Origin: Hirundichthys speculiger
Taxonomy: Eukaryota; Chordata; Actinopteri; Beloniformes; Exocoetidae
NCBI GenBank assembly: GCA_018398805.1
Contig: JAGFBZ010000290.1
Span: 1,612,001 to 1,676,000 of the forward strand
Reading direction: 5' to 3'
DNA: 64,000 bases
A program made the translations under genes and the position numbers. Each line of letters opens with the position of its first letter. The first letter of the stretch is position 1. The notes under the pieces were generated by a model that ran no database searches, was not told the DNA's origin, and saw nothing but the letters and a program-made list of their open reading frames with translations. Below are positions 63,178-64,000 of this stretch, piece by piece.

Positions 63178-64000
63178 CCTCCCTGTGGGCTCACTACCCG
63201 TAGGGAGGGTCATAGGAGTCGGGTGTATTGTGCCTTGGGCGGCAGCCAAAAGAGTGCGCCTTGACGTGCTGACCCCCGGCTGACTAATCTGACTACTGGG
63301 ACAAGGAACATTACCTCTCTGTTGGGGAAGGAGCCTGAGCTTGCGCGTGAAGTTAAGAGGTACCAGGTAAATATAGTTGGGTTCACAGCATGGGCACTGG
63401 AACCAATCTTCTCAAGAGAGGCAGGAGCTTATACTACTCTGGAGTGGTCCAGGGTGAGAGGCAACAGGCTGGAGTGGGCTTGCTTATAGCCCCCCACCTT
63501 GGAGCCTGTACAGTGGGGTTTTCCCCAGTAGATGAGAGGGTAGCTTCCCAGCACCTTCAGGTCGGGGAATAGGCTCTGACTGTCATCTGCGCTTATGCAC
63601 TGAATGACAGTTTAGAGTACCCTGCCTTCTTGGAGTCCTTGCCCCTAATGGGGACTCCTTTATTCTTCCAGGGGACTTCAATGCTCACATTGGCAATAAC
63701 AGTGGTACCTGGAGGGGGGTGATTGGGAGGAACGGCCTCTTTGATCTGAACTCAAGTTTGCTGTTGGACTTCTGTGCTCATCACGGTTTGTTCATAGCAA
63801 ACACCATGTTCAATCATAAGAGTGTCCATAAATTCATGTAGCAACAGGACACTCATGTGGACGTGCACAAACGGGCTCTACCTCTCAGTTACGCATCACC
63901 ATATCACTTGCATACGTTTTTATTCTCTTAAAGGCAGAGGATGTCTGGTCAGCAGTTGTGGTGGATGTGGGAATAGTCACGGCCAGACACGTCAGTCTGT
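63178..64000 (+). mobile_element. 5' part of a LINE with endonuclease domain, plus strand, cut by window edge
   Basis: The plus strand reads QQAGVGLLIAPHLGACTVGF followed by SPVDERVASQHLQVGE (stop), then [18 protein letters not shown]. After a frame change it gives [20 protein letters not shown] and [26 protein letters not shown] is a hallmark of the apurinic-type endonuclease of non-LTR retrotransposons. Stops and frame slips mark it as inactive. The first ~220 bases match the minus-strand copy at 1-490. The clade within LINEs is not certain. Confidence 0.85.

Overview
The window is nuclear DNA from a bony fish, most likely a teleost. The evidence is vertebrate-type spliced genes with GT-AG introns, very high identity to vertebrate cullin-3, and many fish-type interspersed repeats (RTE-like and L2/Rex-like LINE pieces, tRNA-derived SINEs, hAT MITEs, Tc1 remnants). 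The species cannot be named from this sequence.

Layout, left to right. 1-490 holds the 5' part of a LINE on the minus strand. 1458-2705 carries the last three coding exons of pde2a (plus strand; its start lies outside the window). 2706-7760 is AT-rich 3'UTR and intergenic DNA. 8000-22812 is a complete 16-exon cul3 (plus; 767 codons plus stop, no frame break). 22813-29067 is a repeat-rich spacer with a hAT piece, an RTE LINE interrupted by a SINE, and a possible Tc1-type remnant. 29068-36365 is a complete 7-exon fam124b (plus; 543 codons). 36366-39331 is the spacer between convergent genes. 39332-54873 is mmp28 (minus; 8 exons, large repeat-laden introns). 55604-62726 is a complete 16-exon taf15 (minus; 459 codons). 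63178-64000 is another LINE copy, on the plus strand.

Functionally the five genes are unrelated: a cyclic-nucleotide phosphodiesterase, the scaffold of BTB-type ubiquitin ligases, a poorly known nuclear/cytosolic FAM124 protein, a secreted metalloproteinase (epilysin) and an RNA-binding FET protein. They are not an operon-like unit. Two pairs, cul3-fam124b and taf15-mmp28, are neighbours in human too. The joining of these pairs with pde2a looks like a fish arrangement.

The most notable anomaly is in mmp28, where two single-base frame problems of opposite sign lie in exons 1 and 4, both in short G/C runs. Either the assembly has two small indel errors here or this allele is broken. A 650-bp hAT-type MITE with a perfect 8-bp target duplication in a fam124b intron, an upstream ORF overlapping the cul3 start, and a SINE nested in a LINE are also clearly visible. 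I did not find a previously undescribed multi-gene system. All exon positions come from reading splice sites by eye against family knowledge; no alignment or search was run.
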